A DNA stretch of 64,000 nt from an uncultured Alphaproteobacteria bacterium (GCA_902595855.1 CACJRY010000001.1:1-64000); one strand, 5' to 3'. Counted from the stretch's first letter, positions 53,553 to 62,863 are shown. Numbers and translations are program-made. Notes: generated by a model from the sequence alone, not told the origin.

Positions 53553-55610
53553 TTAGTCAATACCTAACATTTTTTTTCTTTCATCTGCCCAAGTTCTAAT
53601 CAGATTATCGGCAGCCAAACATATGAAAGAAACAAATATGCCTAATGTTAAGCCAATACCTGCTCCATTTGGTCTTGATAAACAACCCATTATTATTTGA
53701 CCCAAATCTTCTGTTCCAATTAGAGCACCTAAAACGATCATCATTAGTGCAAAAATTAGAGTTTGATTTATACCAAGCATAATATGTGGAAATGCAAGTG
53801 GTAATTCAATGGATTTCCATCTTTGAAAATTAGACACCCCTGACATAGAGGCAGCATCATGTAAGGAAGACGGGACACTTCTTAGTCCTTCCACAGTATA
53901 TCTAGTTGCTGGTACTGATGCATAAGCAATAGCAGCAATCATTACTGAAGTATCTGTAATACCAAAAAGAAGAATAACAGGTATTAGATAAATAAAGGAA
54001 GGGAAAGTCTGAAAAAAATCACAAACACCAAGAATGAATTTAGCCGAAATTTCATTTCTTGCACATATTGAACCAGTAACAATTCCTAGTATAGCTGATA
54101 CACCTACTGCAAAAGTAGCCATATAGGCAGTTATTAACGCTCTATTCCAATATTCAGATAAAGCTATAAACAATATTAATGCACCAACTATTATGCAGGA
54201 TCTTATTCCTCCAATAATGTATCCTGCGCCCATTACTAACACAAAAGTAGATATTACTGGCATTCCGAGATAAGCATCTCTCATTACAAAAAGAACATTT
54301 GTTATTAAAAATTTATTAAAAATATTTAAGTAATAGAAGAATGTTTCCCAAATCCAATCTACACCTGCATCTAAGATTGGGGCAATTGTTAAACCTTCAC
54401 CAAAAGGTATTAAATATAAATAATTGAATCCATTTTCAAAATAAAATGCACTGATGTAAGCTAAAACTCCTAAAACTGTTGTTAGTAAAATAAAATAAAT
54501 CGAAGCTATATTTTTTTTATAAAAATTTAAGTTAGCAAAATAATCTTTTTGTTTGTTTGCCCACGCTAATGATAATTTATCTAAAACAACTGCAATTATA
54601 ACAACGCAAATACCTATTTCAGCAGCTTTTCCAATTTTAAGTCCATTTAAAGCAACTTTTAAATTAAATCCTAAACCTTTTGCACCAATAAAAGCTGCTA
54701 TAGTTGTCATTGCAAGACATTGCATTATCACTTGGTTTACTCCAATTAAAATATCTCTTCTTGCAGTTGGAATTAAAACTCTAAATAATAATTGAAATCT
54801 ATTACATCCACTCATCAAACCTGATTCTACTACTTCTGGAGATATTTTTTTCAATCCCAGAATTGTTAGGCGTATCATTGGCGGAGTAGCAAATATTATT
54901 GTTGCAACAGCACCTGCGTGATCACCTATTCCAAATAATACTAAAATTGGCACAAGATAAGAAAAGTGAGGCATTGTTTGTGCAATATTTAAGATTGGTT
55001 GCAGTATTTTTTCAACTTTTTTACTTAAATAACCTAATATTCCAAAAGATAATCCTAAAACAAAACAAATTGGAGCTGTAACTAAAACTAGTGATAAAGT
55101 TTCCATTGTTGGTTCCCACTGACCAAAAATAGAGACGTAGAAAAAACCTATACTTGCAATAAAGGCTAAACCTAATCCTTGTAATCTATATCCAAGAATA
55201 AATAATCCAACAACAACAGCAGTCCATGGAACAGCTGGTAGATAAAGCCATTTAAATTCTTTAAAAGCACCTCCAGTAATCGATCCTATTGTTTGCAGTC
55301 CACCTAAAAATATTTCCCTTATAAATATAATTAAAAATAATAAAAAATCTGCGATTGCTCTTGTTATTAATCTAAAAACAGGTTTATCTTCATACATTTG
55401 CCAATCAGGGTCGTAAACTGGAACAGTGAGCCATTTAAACATTAGATTATCTAGTAAACTATTAATTAATAATGGAATATCTTTTAAGAGTGGTGGCAAT
55501 CTCCATAATAAACTATTTTCATTTTCAGGTACAAAAAAGTATAAAAGTAAGAAAACAAAAAATAAAAAAGTAAATTGTTGTGGTCTTGAATTTTTGAAAT
55601 TTGTTAACAT
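53553..55610 (-). CDS. tmoW: TMAO ABC transporter permease, tandem-fused
   Basis: A 685-aa inner-membrane protein with two ProW-like permease domains fused head to tail. Coupling loops are SGCNRFQLLFRVLIP in the first half and SGVSNFQRWKSIELP in the second, each followed by a GINQ/GVNQ membrane segment. It is a paralogue of the permease at 10336. The ATPase, binding protein and divergent tmm identify the substrate as trimethylamine N-oxide by context. It is the last gene of the minus-strand transporter operon, 13 bases after the ATPase gene. The symbol follows the TmoX/V/W nomenclature as I recall it. Confidence 0.82.
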   Translation of the reverse strand: MLTNFKNSRPQQFTFLFFVFLLLYFFVPENENSLLWRLPPLLKDIPLLINSLLDNLMFKWLTVPVYDPDWQMYEDKPVFRLITRAIADFLLFLIIFIREIFLGGLQTIGSITGGAFKEFKWLYLPAVPWTAVVVGLFILGYRLQGLGLAFIASIGFFYVSIFGQWEPTMETLSLVLVTAPICFVLGLSFGILGYLSKKVEKILQPILNIAQTMPHFSYLVPILVLFGIGDHAGAVATIIFATPPMIRLTILGLKKISPEVVESGLMSGCNRFQLLFRVLIPTARRDILIGVNQVIMQCLAMTTIAAFIGAKGLGFNLKVALNGLKIGKAAEIGICVVIIAVVLDKLSLAWANKQKDYFANLNFYKKNIASIYFILLTTVLGVLAYISAFYFENGFNYLYLIPFGEGLTIAPILDAGVDWIWETFFYYLNIFNKFLITNVLFVMRDAYLGMPVISTFVLVMGAGYIIGGIRSCIIVGALILFIALSEYWNRALITAYMATFAVGVSAILGIVTGSICARNEISAKFILGVCDFFQTFPSFIYLIPVILLFGITDTSVMIAAIAYASVPATRYTVEGLRSVPSSLHDAASMSGVSNFQRWKSIELPLAFPHIMLGINQTLIFALMMIVLGALIGTEDLGQIIMGCLSRPNGAGIGLTLGIFVSFICLAADNLIRTWADERKKMLGID

Positions 55611-55623
55611 TATTTTTTCTTAT

Positions 55624-56664
55624 TTATTTTCCAAAAATCACTTTTATTACTTTAGATGGGTTTAAAGAACCGACAATTTCATTATTTTTATTAACTACTG
55701 TCAGTATTTCTTTACTATTAAGAATTGACTCAGCTAATGTTTCTATAATTGCATCTTTAGATACTTTTATATCACTTGAAATATTTGAGTCATAAGCGTC
55801 CATAATTGACTCAATCTTAAGAACTTTCTCTCGAGGTACATCCTCGGTAAATTTCTTCACATATTCAGTTGCTGGGTTTAATACAATATTATCAGGTGTA
55901 TCTAATTGCTCTATTATTCCATCTTTCATAATTGCAATACGATCTGCTAAACGAAGCGCTTCATCAAAATCATGTGTCACAAACATAATTGTTTTATTTA
56001 AAACACCTTGTAATCTTAAGAATTCATCTTGCATTTCTTTACGTATAAGTGGATCAAGTGCAGAAAAAGGTTCATCTAGAAACCAAATATCAGGTTCTAC
56101 TGCTAAAGATCTTGCAATTCCTACTCTTTGTTGCTGACCTCCTGAGAGTTCTCTTGGAAAATAATTTTCCCTCCCTTTTAATCCGACTAACTCAACCATC
56201 TCTAGAGCTTTTGCCATACTGTCTCTTGTGCCAGTTCCCTTAATTTGAAGAGGAAAGGCAATGTTTTCAATTACAGTTTTATGAGGAAGAAGTGCAAAAC
56301 TTTGAAAAACCATACCCATTTTATTTCTTCGTAATTCAATTAATTGTTTATTACTCATTGCCAGTAAGTCTTCACCATCAATAAATATTTTGCCTGCAGT
56401 GGCATCTGTAAGTTTTGAAATACATCGAAGCAAAGTTGATTTACCTGATCCAGATAATCCCATTACGACCATCATTTCTCCCTTTTTGACTCCAAATGAG
56501 GCGTTATTTACTCCCACAATACAACCTGCTTCTTGAAAAGTTTTTGCATCAACTTGGCCGTTTGAGTTCTCTAAAAGTTTTGAAGCATTATTTCCAAAAA
56601 TTTTATAAACAGACTCACACTTAATTACTGGAGTATTGTTAGAATTGTTTAATGATTCAGACAT
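55624..56664 (-). CDS. tmoV: TMAO ABC transporter ATP-binding protein
   Basis: A 346-aa ProV-type ATPase. Walker A GLSGSGKST, signature LSGGQQQRVGIAR, Walker B WFLDEPFSALD and switch His in VTHDFDEAL are intact. An N-terminal extension of about 60 residues (SVYKIFGNNASKLL) and a C-terminal CBS-like tail (ILTVVNKNNEIVGSLN) match the ATPase at 13453. It lies between the binding-protein gene, from which a strong hairpin separates it, and the permease gene. TMAO specificity is inferred from neighbours. Confidence 0.84.
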   Translation of the reverse strand: MSESLNNSNNTPVIKCESVYKIFGNNASKLLENSNGQVDAKTFQEAGCIVGVNNASFGVKKGEMMVVMGLSGSGKSTLLRCISKLTDATAGKIFIDGEDLLAMSNKQLIELRRNKMGMVFQSFALLPHKTVIENIAFPLQIKGTGTRDSMAKALEMVELVGLKGRENYFPRELSGGQQQRVGIARSLAVEPDIWFLDEPFSALDPLIRKEMQDEFLRLQGVLNKTIMFVTHDFDEALRLADRIAIMKDGIIEQLDTPDNIVLNPATEYVKKFTEDVPREKVLKIESIMDAYDSNISSDIKVSKDAIIETLAESILNSKEILTVVNKNNEIVGSLNPSKVIKVIFGK

Positions 56665-56703
56665 TTTTGAACAATATTCTATTTTAAAGCTAAATAAAAT
56701 AAA

Positions 56704-56731
56704 AAAATCCCCCCTTTTTTGGGGGGATTTT
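56704..56731 (-). terminator. Strong hairpin after tmoX
   Basis: An 11-bp perfect stem with six consecutive G-C pairs (AAAATCCCCCC / GGGGGGATTTT) and a 6-base loop, followed on the minus strand by a T-rich tail. It lies in the 84-base gap between tmoX and the ATPase gene and would terminate or protect most tmoX transcripts, letting only some continue into tmoV and tmoW. Confidence 0.88.
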
Positions 56732-56748
56732 GTATCAATTAAAATTAA

Positions 56749-57699
56749 TTAATTTTTCCAAAGATCAATAAGATCTCTGTGTTGCGCAATAAATTCTGTT
56801 GCAGCTGCAGCATGATCCATGCCTTGACTATCAACTAAATCTGCCATCAATCCAATTTGTGGAGCTGTAAATGACATTTTTGTATAAAATTTATACGCAT
56901 CAGGATGAGTTATTGGGAATTTAATGTGAGCAGCTTTTTTCAGCCATCCTTTAGGAGAACCACAACCTGTAGTTTCAAGAGTTCCTCCATTTTCCAATCT
57001 GCATCCCTCAAAGTATGGTGGGAAATCAATGAATGTAAACCCAGCAGCATCAGTAAAGTTTGGAGACCAGTTGAATATAACTGTTCCACGACCTTCTGCT
57101 TTTGCTGCTTTTAACTCTGCCCACAATGCATCTGCACTACCAGCAAATTTAACAGTCCATAAATCATCAATTCCTAAACCTTTTAGTCTGTTTGGCATAA
57201 CTTCAGTATGCCACTCATAAGGACCTTCTAACCAACGACCTTTTCCATCAGAGTCAGCTGTCGCAAAATTAGCTGCACATTCAGGTGACTTTAGTGCTTC
57301 CCAATTAGGCAGTCCAGGACATAATCCTTCTTCAATTACCCAGTTTGGTACACCCATTTCCTCAAAAGTTATTAAGTTATGACTACCTGCATCAATTAAT
57401 CCTCCTTTATCCATTGCGGCATAAAAAGGAAGAGCCATTGTTGATTCCCAAGTTTCATGTGCTACATGTAAATCACCAATTCTAACTGCTTCGTATCGTG
57501 AAGCTGACTCAGCTGGCACTAGTTCAACTGTGTGGCCCATTTCTTCAAAAACTTGAGCCATGACATTTGCCATAACTATTTGACTTGACCAGTTCAATAC
57601 TGGTATTCTAATTGGATCAGCAGCTTTAGCAATACTTCCAAAAACTGTGAAAGATAGCACTACAGCAGTTAAAACTAACCCTTTTAATACTTTAACCAT
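56749..57699 (-). CDS. tmoX: Trimethylamine N-oxide-binding periplasmic protein
   Basis: A 316-aa OpuAC-family binding protein. The track start adds 30 residues; the ATG at 57699 with GGGAGG 5 bases upstream gives a clean signal peptide (VLKGLVLTAVVLSFTVFGSIAKA). The mature part, DPIRIPVLNWSSQ onward, has the Trp/Tyr-rich ligand region of this class (HETWEST, FNWSPNFTD) and CPGLPNWEAL. It is divergent from tmm across 150 bases that hold a 16-bp palindrome and the shared 17-bp inverted repeat. The TMAO assignment is from the tmm/tdm context and the match to TmoX-type proteins. Confidence 0.83.
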   Translation of the reverse strand: MVKVLKGLVLTAVVLSFTVFGSIAKAADPIRIPVLNWSSQIVMANVMAQVFEEMGHTVELVPAESASRYEAVRIGDLHVAHETWESTMALPFYAAMDKGGLIDAGSHNLITFEEMGVPNWVIEEGLCPGLPNWEALKSPECAANFATADSDGKGRWLEGPYEWHTEVMPNRLKGLGIDDLWTVKFAGSADALWAELKAAKAEGRGTVIFNWSPNFTDAAGFTFIDFPPYFEGCRLENGGTLETTGCGSPKGWLKKAAHIKFPITHPDAYKFYTKMSFTAPQIGLMADLVDSQGMDHAAAATEFIAQHRDLIDLWKN

Positions 57700-57716
57700 A
57701 TTACCTCCCGTTAGGT

Positions 57717-57732
57717 TTAGATTTAAATCTAA
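57717..57732. promoter_or_regulatory. Palindrome just upstream of tmoX
   Basis: TTAGATTTAAATCTAA is a perfect 16-bp palindrome lying 17 bases before the tmoX ATG, next to its ribosome binding site. It could be an operator or a 5'-leader hairpin that affects tmoX translation. In DNA this AT-rich a chance palindrome of this length is unlikely but possible. Confidence 0.4.
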
Positions 57733-57770
57733 GCCATTGTTATTCTCATCTAGAAACATTGCAGTTATGT

Positions 57771-57787
57771 GTTTCTTATTTTGAAAC
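57771..57787. promoter_or_regulatory. Candidate operator in the tmoX/tmm divergent promoter
   Basis: GTTTCT-TATTT-TGAAAC, a 17-bp inverted repeat with one mismatch in the left arm and an extra flanking T/A pair. It lies 62 bases before tmm and 71 bases before tmoX, in position to control both. It has the same layout as the sites at 15602 and 63703. Confidence 0.55.
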
Positions 57788-57849
57788 AACTTTTTGCTTT
57801 AAAAATAGAGTTTTTTATTGAATACTAATATTTCATTTTCGGAGGATGT

Positions 57850-59184
57850 ATGACTAAAGTTGCAATTATAGGCTCTGGGCCATGTGGATTATCAATGCTA
57901 CGCGCATTTCAACAAGCTGAAGAAAAGGGTCAAAGCATTCCCGAAATAGTTTGCTATGAGAAACAAGAAGATTGGGGAGGTTTGTGGAATTATAGTTGGA
58001 GAACTGGATCTGATCAATATGGAGATCCTGTTCCAAATAGCATGTACCGTTACTTGTGGTCAAATGGTCCAAAAGAATGTTTAGAGTTTGCAGATTATTC
58101 GTTTGATGAACATTTCAAACAACCGATACCATCTTTTCCACCAAGAGAAGTTTTATACAATTACATATTAGGTAGAGCAAAAAATGGTAACTTAAGAAAA
58201 TATATTAAATTTAGTACGACAGTAACAAACGTCAATTTCAATGGTAGTCAATTTGAGCTCACGTCAATAAATAAAAAAGAAAATAAAATAACTAAAGAAA
58301 TATTTGATTATGTTGTTGTTTCAACTGGTCACTTTTCCGTGCCATATATTCCTGAATATGAAGGGATGAAATCTTTTCCTGGTAGAATTTTACATGGTCA
58401 TGATTTTAGAGACGCTGAGGAATTTAGAAATAAAGATGTTGTTGTATTAGGAAGTAGTTATTCTGCCGAAGATATAGCTCTCCAATGTTACAAGTACGGA
58501 GCTAAATCTGTAACTATTGGTTATAGAAATAATCCTATGGGCTTTAAATGGCCAAACGGTATGAAAGAAGTTCATTACTTAGATAGGCTAGAGGGTAGCA
58601 AAGCAATTTTTAAGGATGGACATGAGCAAAATGCTGATGCTATAATTTTATGCAGTGGCTATTTGCATCATTTTCCATTTCTTGATGACAGTTTGAAGTT
58701 AAAAACAGGCAATCGCTTATATCCTCCAAAACTTTTTAAAGGAATTGTATGGCAAGATAATCATCAGTTAATATATCTTGGAATGCAAGATCAATTCCAC
58801 ACATTTAATATGTTTGATTGTCAGGCTTGGTATGCAAGAGATGTAATTATGGGTAAAATTAAATTGCCAAGTGATGCTGAAATTGAAGCAGATATAAAAA
58901 AATGGGTTGCAGAGGAAGAAAATTTGGAAGATCCAATTCAAATGATAGACTTTCAAACTGAATATACCAAAGAATTACATGCTGCTTCTGATTATCCTGC
59001 AATTGATTTCGAGTTAATGAGAAAACATTTTAAAGATTGGGAGCATCACAAAGAAGAAGATATTTTAACATATAGAAATAAATCCTTTTCTTCTCCTGTA
59101 ACTGGAACAGTGGCCCCAATTCATCATACCCCATGGGCAGAAGCAATGGATGACTCTATGGATACTTTTATGAAATTAAAATAA
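57850..59184 (+). CDS. tmm: Trimethylamine monooxygenase
   Basis: A 444-aa flavin-containing monooxygenase that oxidises trimethylamine to TMAO with NADPH and oxygen in the cytoplasm. FAD motif IIGSGPCGLSML (6-17), the FMO fingerprint FPGRILHGHDFRD (about 177-189), NADPH motif VVLGSSYSAED and the C-terminal FNMFDCQAWYARDVIMGK that marks bacterial Tmm are present. Length is normal. GGAGGA precedes the ATG. It is divergent from tmoX and ends 1 base before the convergent cupin gene. The neighbouring Tmo transporter and Tdm make the assignment firm. Confidence 0.93.
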   Translation: MTKVAIIGSGPCGLSMLRAFQQAEEKGQSIPEIVCYEKQEDWGGLWNYSWRTGSDQYGDPVPNSMYRYLWSNGPKECLEFADYSFDEHFKQPIPSFPPREVLYNYILGRAKNGNLRKYIKFSTTVTNVNFNGSQFELTSINKKENKITKEIFDYVVVSTGHFSVPYIPEYEGMKSFPGRILHGHDFRDAEEFRNKDVVVLGSSYSAEDIALQCYKYGAKSVTIGYRNNPMGFKWPNGMKEVHYLDRLEGSKAIFKDGHEQNADAIILCSGYLHHFPFLDDSLKLKTGNRLYPPKLFKGIVWQDNHQLIYLGMQDQFHTFNMFDCQAWYARDVIMGKIKLPSDAEIEADIKKWVAEEENLEDPIQMIDFQTEYTKELHAASDYPAIDFELMRKHFKDWEHHKEEDILTYRNKSFSSPVTGTVAPIHHTPWAEAMDDSMDTFMKLK

Positions 59185-59185
59185 A

Positions 59186-59554
59186 TTAATTTTCGTCTGT
59201 ATAGAAAAATTTACCTCTATGAGTCACAACACTTGTGCATCCTGAAACCGTAGTGCTGAAGTGTTTAGAGTTTGGCCCCAGATGCACAAAATCTCCTTTT
59301 TTATAAGTATAACCATCTGAGTCTTTTAAGTCCCCTTCCAAAATAAAGAATTCTTCCGGGCCACTGTGGGAATGTGCTTTAGACACAGTGTTCGGGCCCA
59401 TTTTATAAAGATAGGATCCTTCACCAGTTTCAAAATTATAACTAAGATTGTACCACCAAATATCCCCTTCCTGATCTTTGCACTCGTCTTCTAAAAGTTC
59501 CCAATCTAGGGTATTAATATTAGCAACTTTTCTTAAATCAGATAGGCTTGGCAT
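59186..59554 (-). CDS. Small single-domain cupin
   Basis: A 122-aa one-barrel cupin. The metal-site motif 1 is visible as KAHSHSGPEEFFILEGD (His, His, Glu) and motif 2 as HLGPNSKHFS (His). The N-terminus is an unusual acidic stretch (WELLEDECKDQEGDIWWY). It lies 7 bases downstream of tdm on the same strand, so it is almost surely cotranscribed. It could be a metal-dependent accessory enzyme or a formaldehyde- or amine-sensing protein; function is unknown, and I do not recall a cupin as a standard part of tmm-tdm loci. Confidence 0.72.
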   Translation of the reverse strand: MPSLSDLRKVANINTLDWELLEDECKDQEGDIWWYNLSYNFETGEGSYLYKMGPNTVSKAHSHSGPEEFFILEGDLKDSDGYTYKKGDFVHLGPNSKHFSTTVSGCTSVVTHRGKFFYTDEN

Positions 59555-59561
59555 TATTAAT

Positions 59562-61919
59562 TTATGCTCTTACTCTACTTTTTGTTGGATCATAAAAAGG
59601 AAAACTGACTACTTTCGCTGAAATTCGTTTTTGATGACCATCTAGTTTTCCAATTTCTAATTCTGTTCCTATTTCCGATGAGCGTATGTCAACTCGACAT
59701 AATGCAATATTTTTATTTAACGTGGGAGACATGGTGCCACTAGTAATTATACCAACTTGCGCTCTTCCTGAGTGTACACAATCTCCATGATTAGCTTTTT
59801 CGTTACCTTCAATTTCTAAGCCAACTAATTTTCTATGAGGGTGAGCTTTTCTCTCAATTAATGCTTCTTTACCAATGAAATTTTGCTCTTTAGATTTTAG
59901 AGGAACTGTAAAACTAATTCCTGCTTCAAAAGGATCAGTTTCATCACTAAATTCATTACCACCTAAAATTAATCCAGCTTCAATTCTGAGCATATCAAGG
60001 GCTTCAAATCCCATTGGACAAATTTTAAACTCTTGGCCAGCATCCCAAACAGCATCCCATACTTTAGGAGCATCATCTGGATGACAATATATTTCATAGC
60101 CAAGTTCACCAGTATACCCAGTTCGTGATAACATGATTGGAATTCCAGTATGATCACCAATTCTACTGATCGAAAAATGAAACCATTCTAAATTTTCTAC
60201 ATTCGGGTGTGCTGGTGGTGTCCATATGATTTTTGAGAGAACTTTTCTACTATTTGGTCCTTGAACAGAAATATTATGAAGATGGTCTGTTGAAGATTTA
60301 ATATTCGCATGAAGTTTTAATTCTTCACTTAACTGTGTAAGCCATTCTCCTGAATAATCACTTCCACAAATCCATCTAAAATTATGGTCACCTAATTTAT
60401 AAAGTGTTCCATCATCAATCATTGTTCCATTTTCGTAACACATAGCGGTGTACACTACTTGTCCAACAGCTAATTTTTTTACATTTCGTGTTAATGCTAC
60501 ATTTAGAAGTTCCTCTGCATCAGGACCAAGTATTTCAAATTTTCTTAATGAAGAAAGATCCATCATCACAACATTGTTTCTGCATTCTGTGTATTCTTTT
60601 ATTGTTCCGTGATTATTGTACTTATTAGGTATCCAAAATCCTGTAGAATCCATCATATCGTTTGTTAATTTTGATGTTCTTGGATGAAAACCAGTTTCTT
60701 TTGTTAACATAAAATCACTTCCTGCATTTTTTCTATATCCAATTGATTTAGAAAATTGATTTTTTTCTGAATAAACTCTAACGTATATATCTGTAGGGTT
60801 CCAGTCATTTGCTGTATCAATATCATCAGGGCATGAAGACGATACGCATACAAGATCTTTTTGTGCTTGAAATAAAACATAGTCACCTGGTCTTGACCAA
60901 GGCATATCGGAAAAAATTACGTTATTTGCATCAATTCCTGTATTAAAAAAAAGATTTAAAGCTGCCCATCCATTTCTTTTTTCTACGCCGAATTTATCAA
61001 GTGCATAGTTAAAATTATCAGAGCAGTTTATATGTCCAAAATATCCTTGATCTTCATATAATTTTCTTGTGCAGGCAGTTCCAAATGTATCGTGACGACC
61101 AATAGTGTCTTGAACAACCTCAACTAATGGTTCTAAATTTTTATCAAAATATTTTGAATGCAATCCTGGCATTGCATAAGCGCCACCTAAAATAGCTCTA
61201 GTAGCTGTAGTATCAATTGCAAGCTCTTGTCCACTTTGAAGAGCATTACTATCAAATGCCATAAAATCAGAGCATTGTCTTCCGTATAAATCGATTACTT
61301 GAATATAGTCCCCTTTTTTAATTTCATAAGCGTTCGCAGAGCTATCCTTAATTAGTATTTCCTCTTTCGGAGTTGCCAAGGGATCTGGTAAAATTCTCTC
61401 TAATTTATTATTTTTTGGATTAGCTCTTTTGACTATAACTTCTATGTCAGTTGGTGGGTTTTGATCGCCCACAATCATATTCTCTCCTGGACATGCGAGA
61501 ATAGTAAAACAATTTTCATGGATCAAAATTTTTTCACTATCATTTCTTTTAGAAGCTTCATTAAAAATTAATGATGATGAAAATTGATCTAAATTGATTT
61601 TTTTATTTTGAAGTTTTTTAATTAAAAATAATTTATCAGAACTTAATTTTAAAACTTTTTTAAGATAAGAGTTTTCTATATCAGACCCTTTATCTATAAT
61701 TTTTTGATTATTGTTGCCATTATCATCAAAAACAGTAATTTCACAAACTTGATTACCTTCTAAATTTTTTAAAAATAAAACATCACCTTGATCTAGATCA
61801 ATGCCAATTAATCCTTGACCTTTAACAACATATCTTTCAGTATCTTCTGGCAACCCATATGATCCAACAACTATTGGATTTGATCTTCTCACCGGGTATT
61901 TATTAATATCAATATTCAC
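59562..61919 (-). CDS. tdm: TMAO demethylase (DUF1989 + GcvT-like fusion)
   Basis: A 785-aa two-domain enzyme that splits TMAO into dimethylamine and formaldehyde. The N-terminal part (about 1-400) is a DUF1989 zinc domain; C283, C299 and C363 have exactly the 16- and 64-residue spacings I recall for the zinc cysteines of Methylocella Tdm, and D218 (RQCSDFM) matches its key Asp. The C-terminal part (about 405-785) is GcvT-like with LSRTGYTGELGYEIY and GFEALDMLRIEAG; it is thought to bind tetrahydrofolate and capture the formaldehyde. An upstream gap of 80 bases separates it from the kinase gene. The cupin follows by 7 bases. Confidence 0.92.
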   Translation of the reverse strand: MNIDINKYPVRRSNPIVVGSYGLPEDTERYVVKGQGLIGIDLDQGDVLFLKNLEGNQVCEITVFDDNGNNNQKIIDKGSDIENSYLKKVLKLSSDKLFLIKKLQNKKINLDQFSSSLIFNEASKRNDSEKILIHENCFTILACPGENMIVGDQNPPTDIEVIVKRANPKNNKLERILPDPLATPKEEILIKDSSANAYEIKKGDYIQVIDLYGRQCSDFMAFDSNALQSGQELAIDTTATRAILGGAYAMPGLHSKYFDKNLEPLVEVVQDTIGRHDTFGTACTRKLYEDQGYFGHINCSDNFNYALDKFGVEKRNGWAALNLFFNTGIDANNVIFSDMPWSRPGDYVLFQAQKDLVCVSSSCPDDIDTANDWNPTDIYVRVYSEKNQFSKSIGYRKNAGSDFMLTKETGFHPRTSKLTNDMMDSTGFWIPNKYNNHGTIKEYTECRNNVVMMDLSSLRKFEILGPDAEELLNVALTRNVKKLAVGQVVYTAMCYENGTMIDDGTLYKLGDHNFRWICGSDYSGEWLTQLSEELKLHANIKSSTDHLHNISVQGPNSRKVLSKIIWTPPAHPNVENLEWFHFSISRIGDHTGIPIMLSRTGYTGELGYEIYCHPDDAPKVWDAVWDAGQEFKICPMGFEALDMLRIEAGLILGGNEFSDETDPFEAGISFTVPLKSKEQNFIGKEALIERKAHPHRKLVGLEIEGNEKANHGDCVHSGRAQVGIITSGTMSPTLNKNIALCRVDIRSSEIGTELEIGKLDGHQKRISAKVVSFPFYDPTKSRVRA

Positions 61920-61999
61920 TTTAGTTTATTTTTGTTTATCAATTTTTATTATAAAAAACTAATTTATATTAATCTTTCTAAAACAAACTTCAATTTATT

Positions 62000-62863
62000 T
62001 TAAATTTCTTTCATTGCGTTTTCAAATTTTATTAAATTCTCATTAGTGTAAGTTTTGTAATCAAAATCTATGTTTGAAGTTATTTCAGATACCATGCTCC
62101 ACATAGTCTCTCTTAGTAAAGAAGCACATTTTACAGCCCGATATTTTTCACTTAATTCTGCAGATATTTTTTTTTCAAAGTAATGTTCTAGTAAATGTGT
62201 TTCTTCATTTTCATCAAACTCATTATTTGATGCTAGTCCACCAAGATCAAATAGTGGGGTATTAAAACCAGCATATTCCCAATCTATCAACCATATTTGT
62301 TTGTCGTTTTTTATGAAATTGGCAGGAAGGAGGTCATTATGACCAAATACAATTTCAAAAGGTGAAGATTTTTTCTCAAGTTTTTTTGATTTTCTTAAAA
62401 GGTCAGGTAAAATTTTAATATATCCACTTGAATTTTCATCTAAAAATTTTTTATAATTTCTGATCACATGGAAAACCCAAAAAATTACTGATTGGCCAAT
62501 TAATTTTTCAGGTATTGAGTTATGTACTTTTTTTAAAAGTTTAATAATTTCATCTAGATTTTTTTTAATATCATCAGAATTTAAAGTTAGTCCTTCAATG
62601 TATTTAAAAATTTGTATTGATTTATTATGAAACAGTAATTCTGGAGAAACCCCAATTGTTGATGCAGCAGTACTAGCCTGAACTTCATTAGCTCTAAAAA
62701 CTAAATGCTCTGGAATATCATCTCCAATTCTTACGAAATATTTATTTAAATTATCTTTTACTAGAAAATTTTGATTTGTTATTCCACCTTTAATGGGAGT
62801 AATATCAATTTTATTTTGCCAAAAATTTAGCGATGATATTAATTCTAAGCTATTTTTATCCAT
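62000..62863 (-). CDS. Choline/ethanolamine kinase-like phosphotransferase
   Basis: A 287-aa aminoglycoside phosphotransferase/choline kinase-fold protein. The catalytic loop is FGHNDLLPANFI (HxDxxxxN) and the metal-binding motif is LIDWEYAGFNTPLFDLGG; the N-terminal PIKGGITNQNFLV is the Gly-rich ATP loop of the LicA-type branch. It would phosphorylate choline or a related amino alcohol in the cytoplasm. It is divergent from the IclR gene and upstream of tdm on the same strand. In a TMA context it may handle choline or a methylated amine alcohol. Confidence 0.82.
   Translation of the reverse strand: MDKNSLELISSLNFWQNKIDITPIKGGITNQNFLVKDNLNKYFVRIGDDIPEHLVFRANEVQASTAASTIGVSPELLFHNKSIQIFKYIEGLTLNSDDIKKNLDEIIKLLKKVHNSIPEKLIGQSVIFWVFHVIRNYKKFLDENSSGYIKILPDLLRKSKKLEKKSSPFEIVFGHNDLLPANFIKNDKQIWLIDWEYAGFNTPLFDLGGLASNNEFDENEETHLLEHYFEKKISAELSEKYRAVKCASLLRETMWSMVSEITSNIDFDYKTYTNENLIKFENAMKEI

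Noticed and set aside
60700-61919. Reading the tdm product as glycine cleavage T-protein or DMSP demethylase DmdA
   Set aside because: Those have only the GcvT part (about 370 aa); this protein carries an N-terminal DUF1989 domain with Cys spacing of TMAO demethylase, next to tmm and tmoX.
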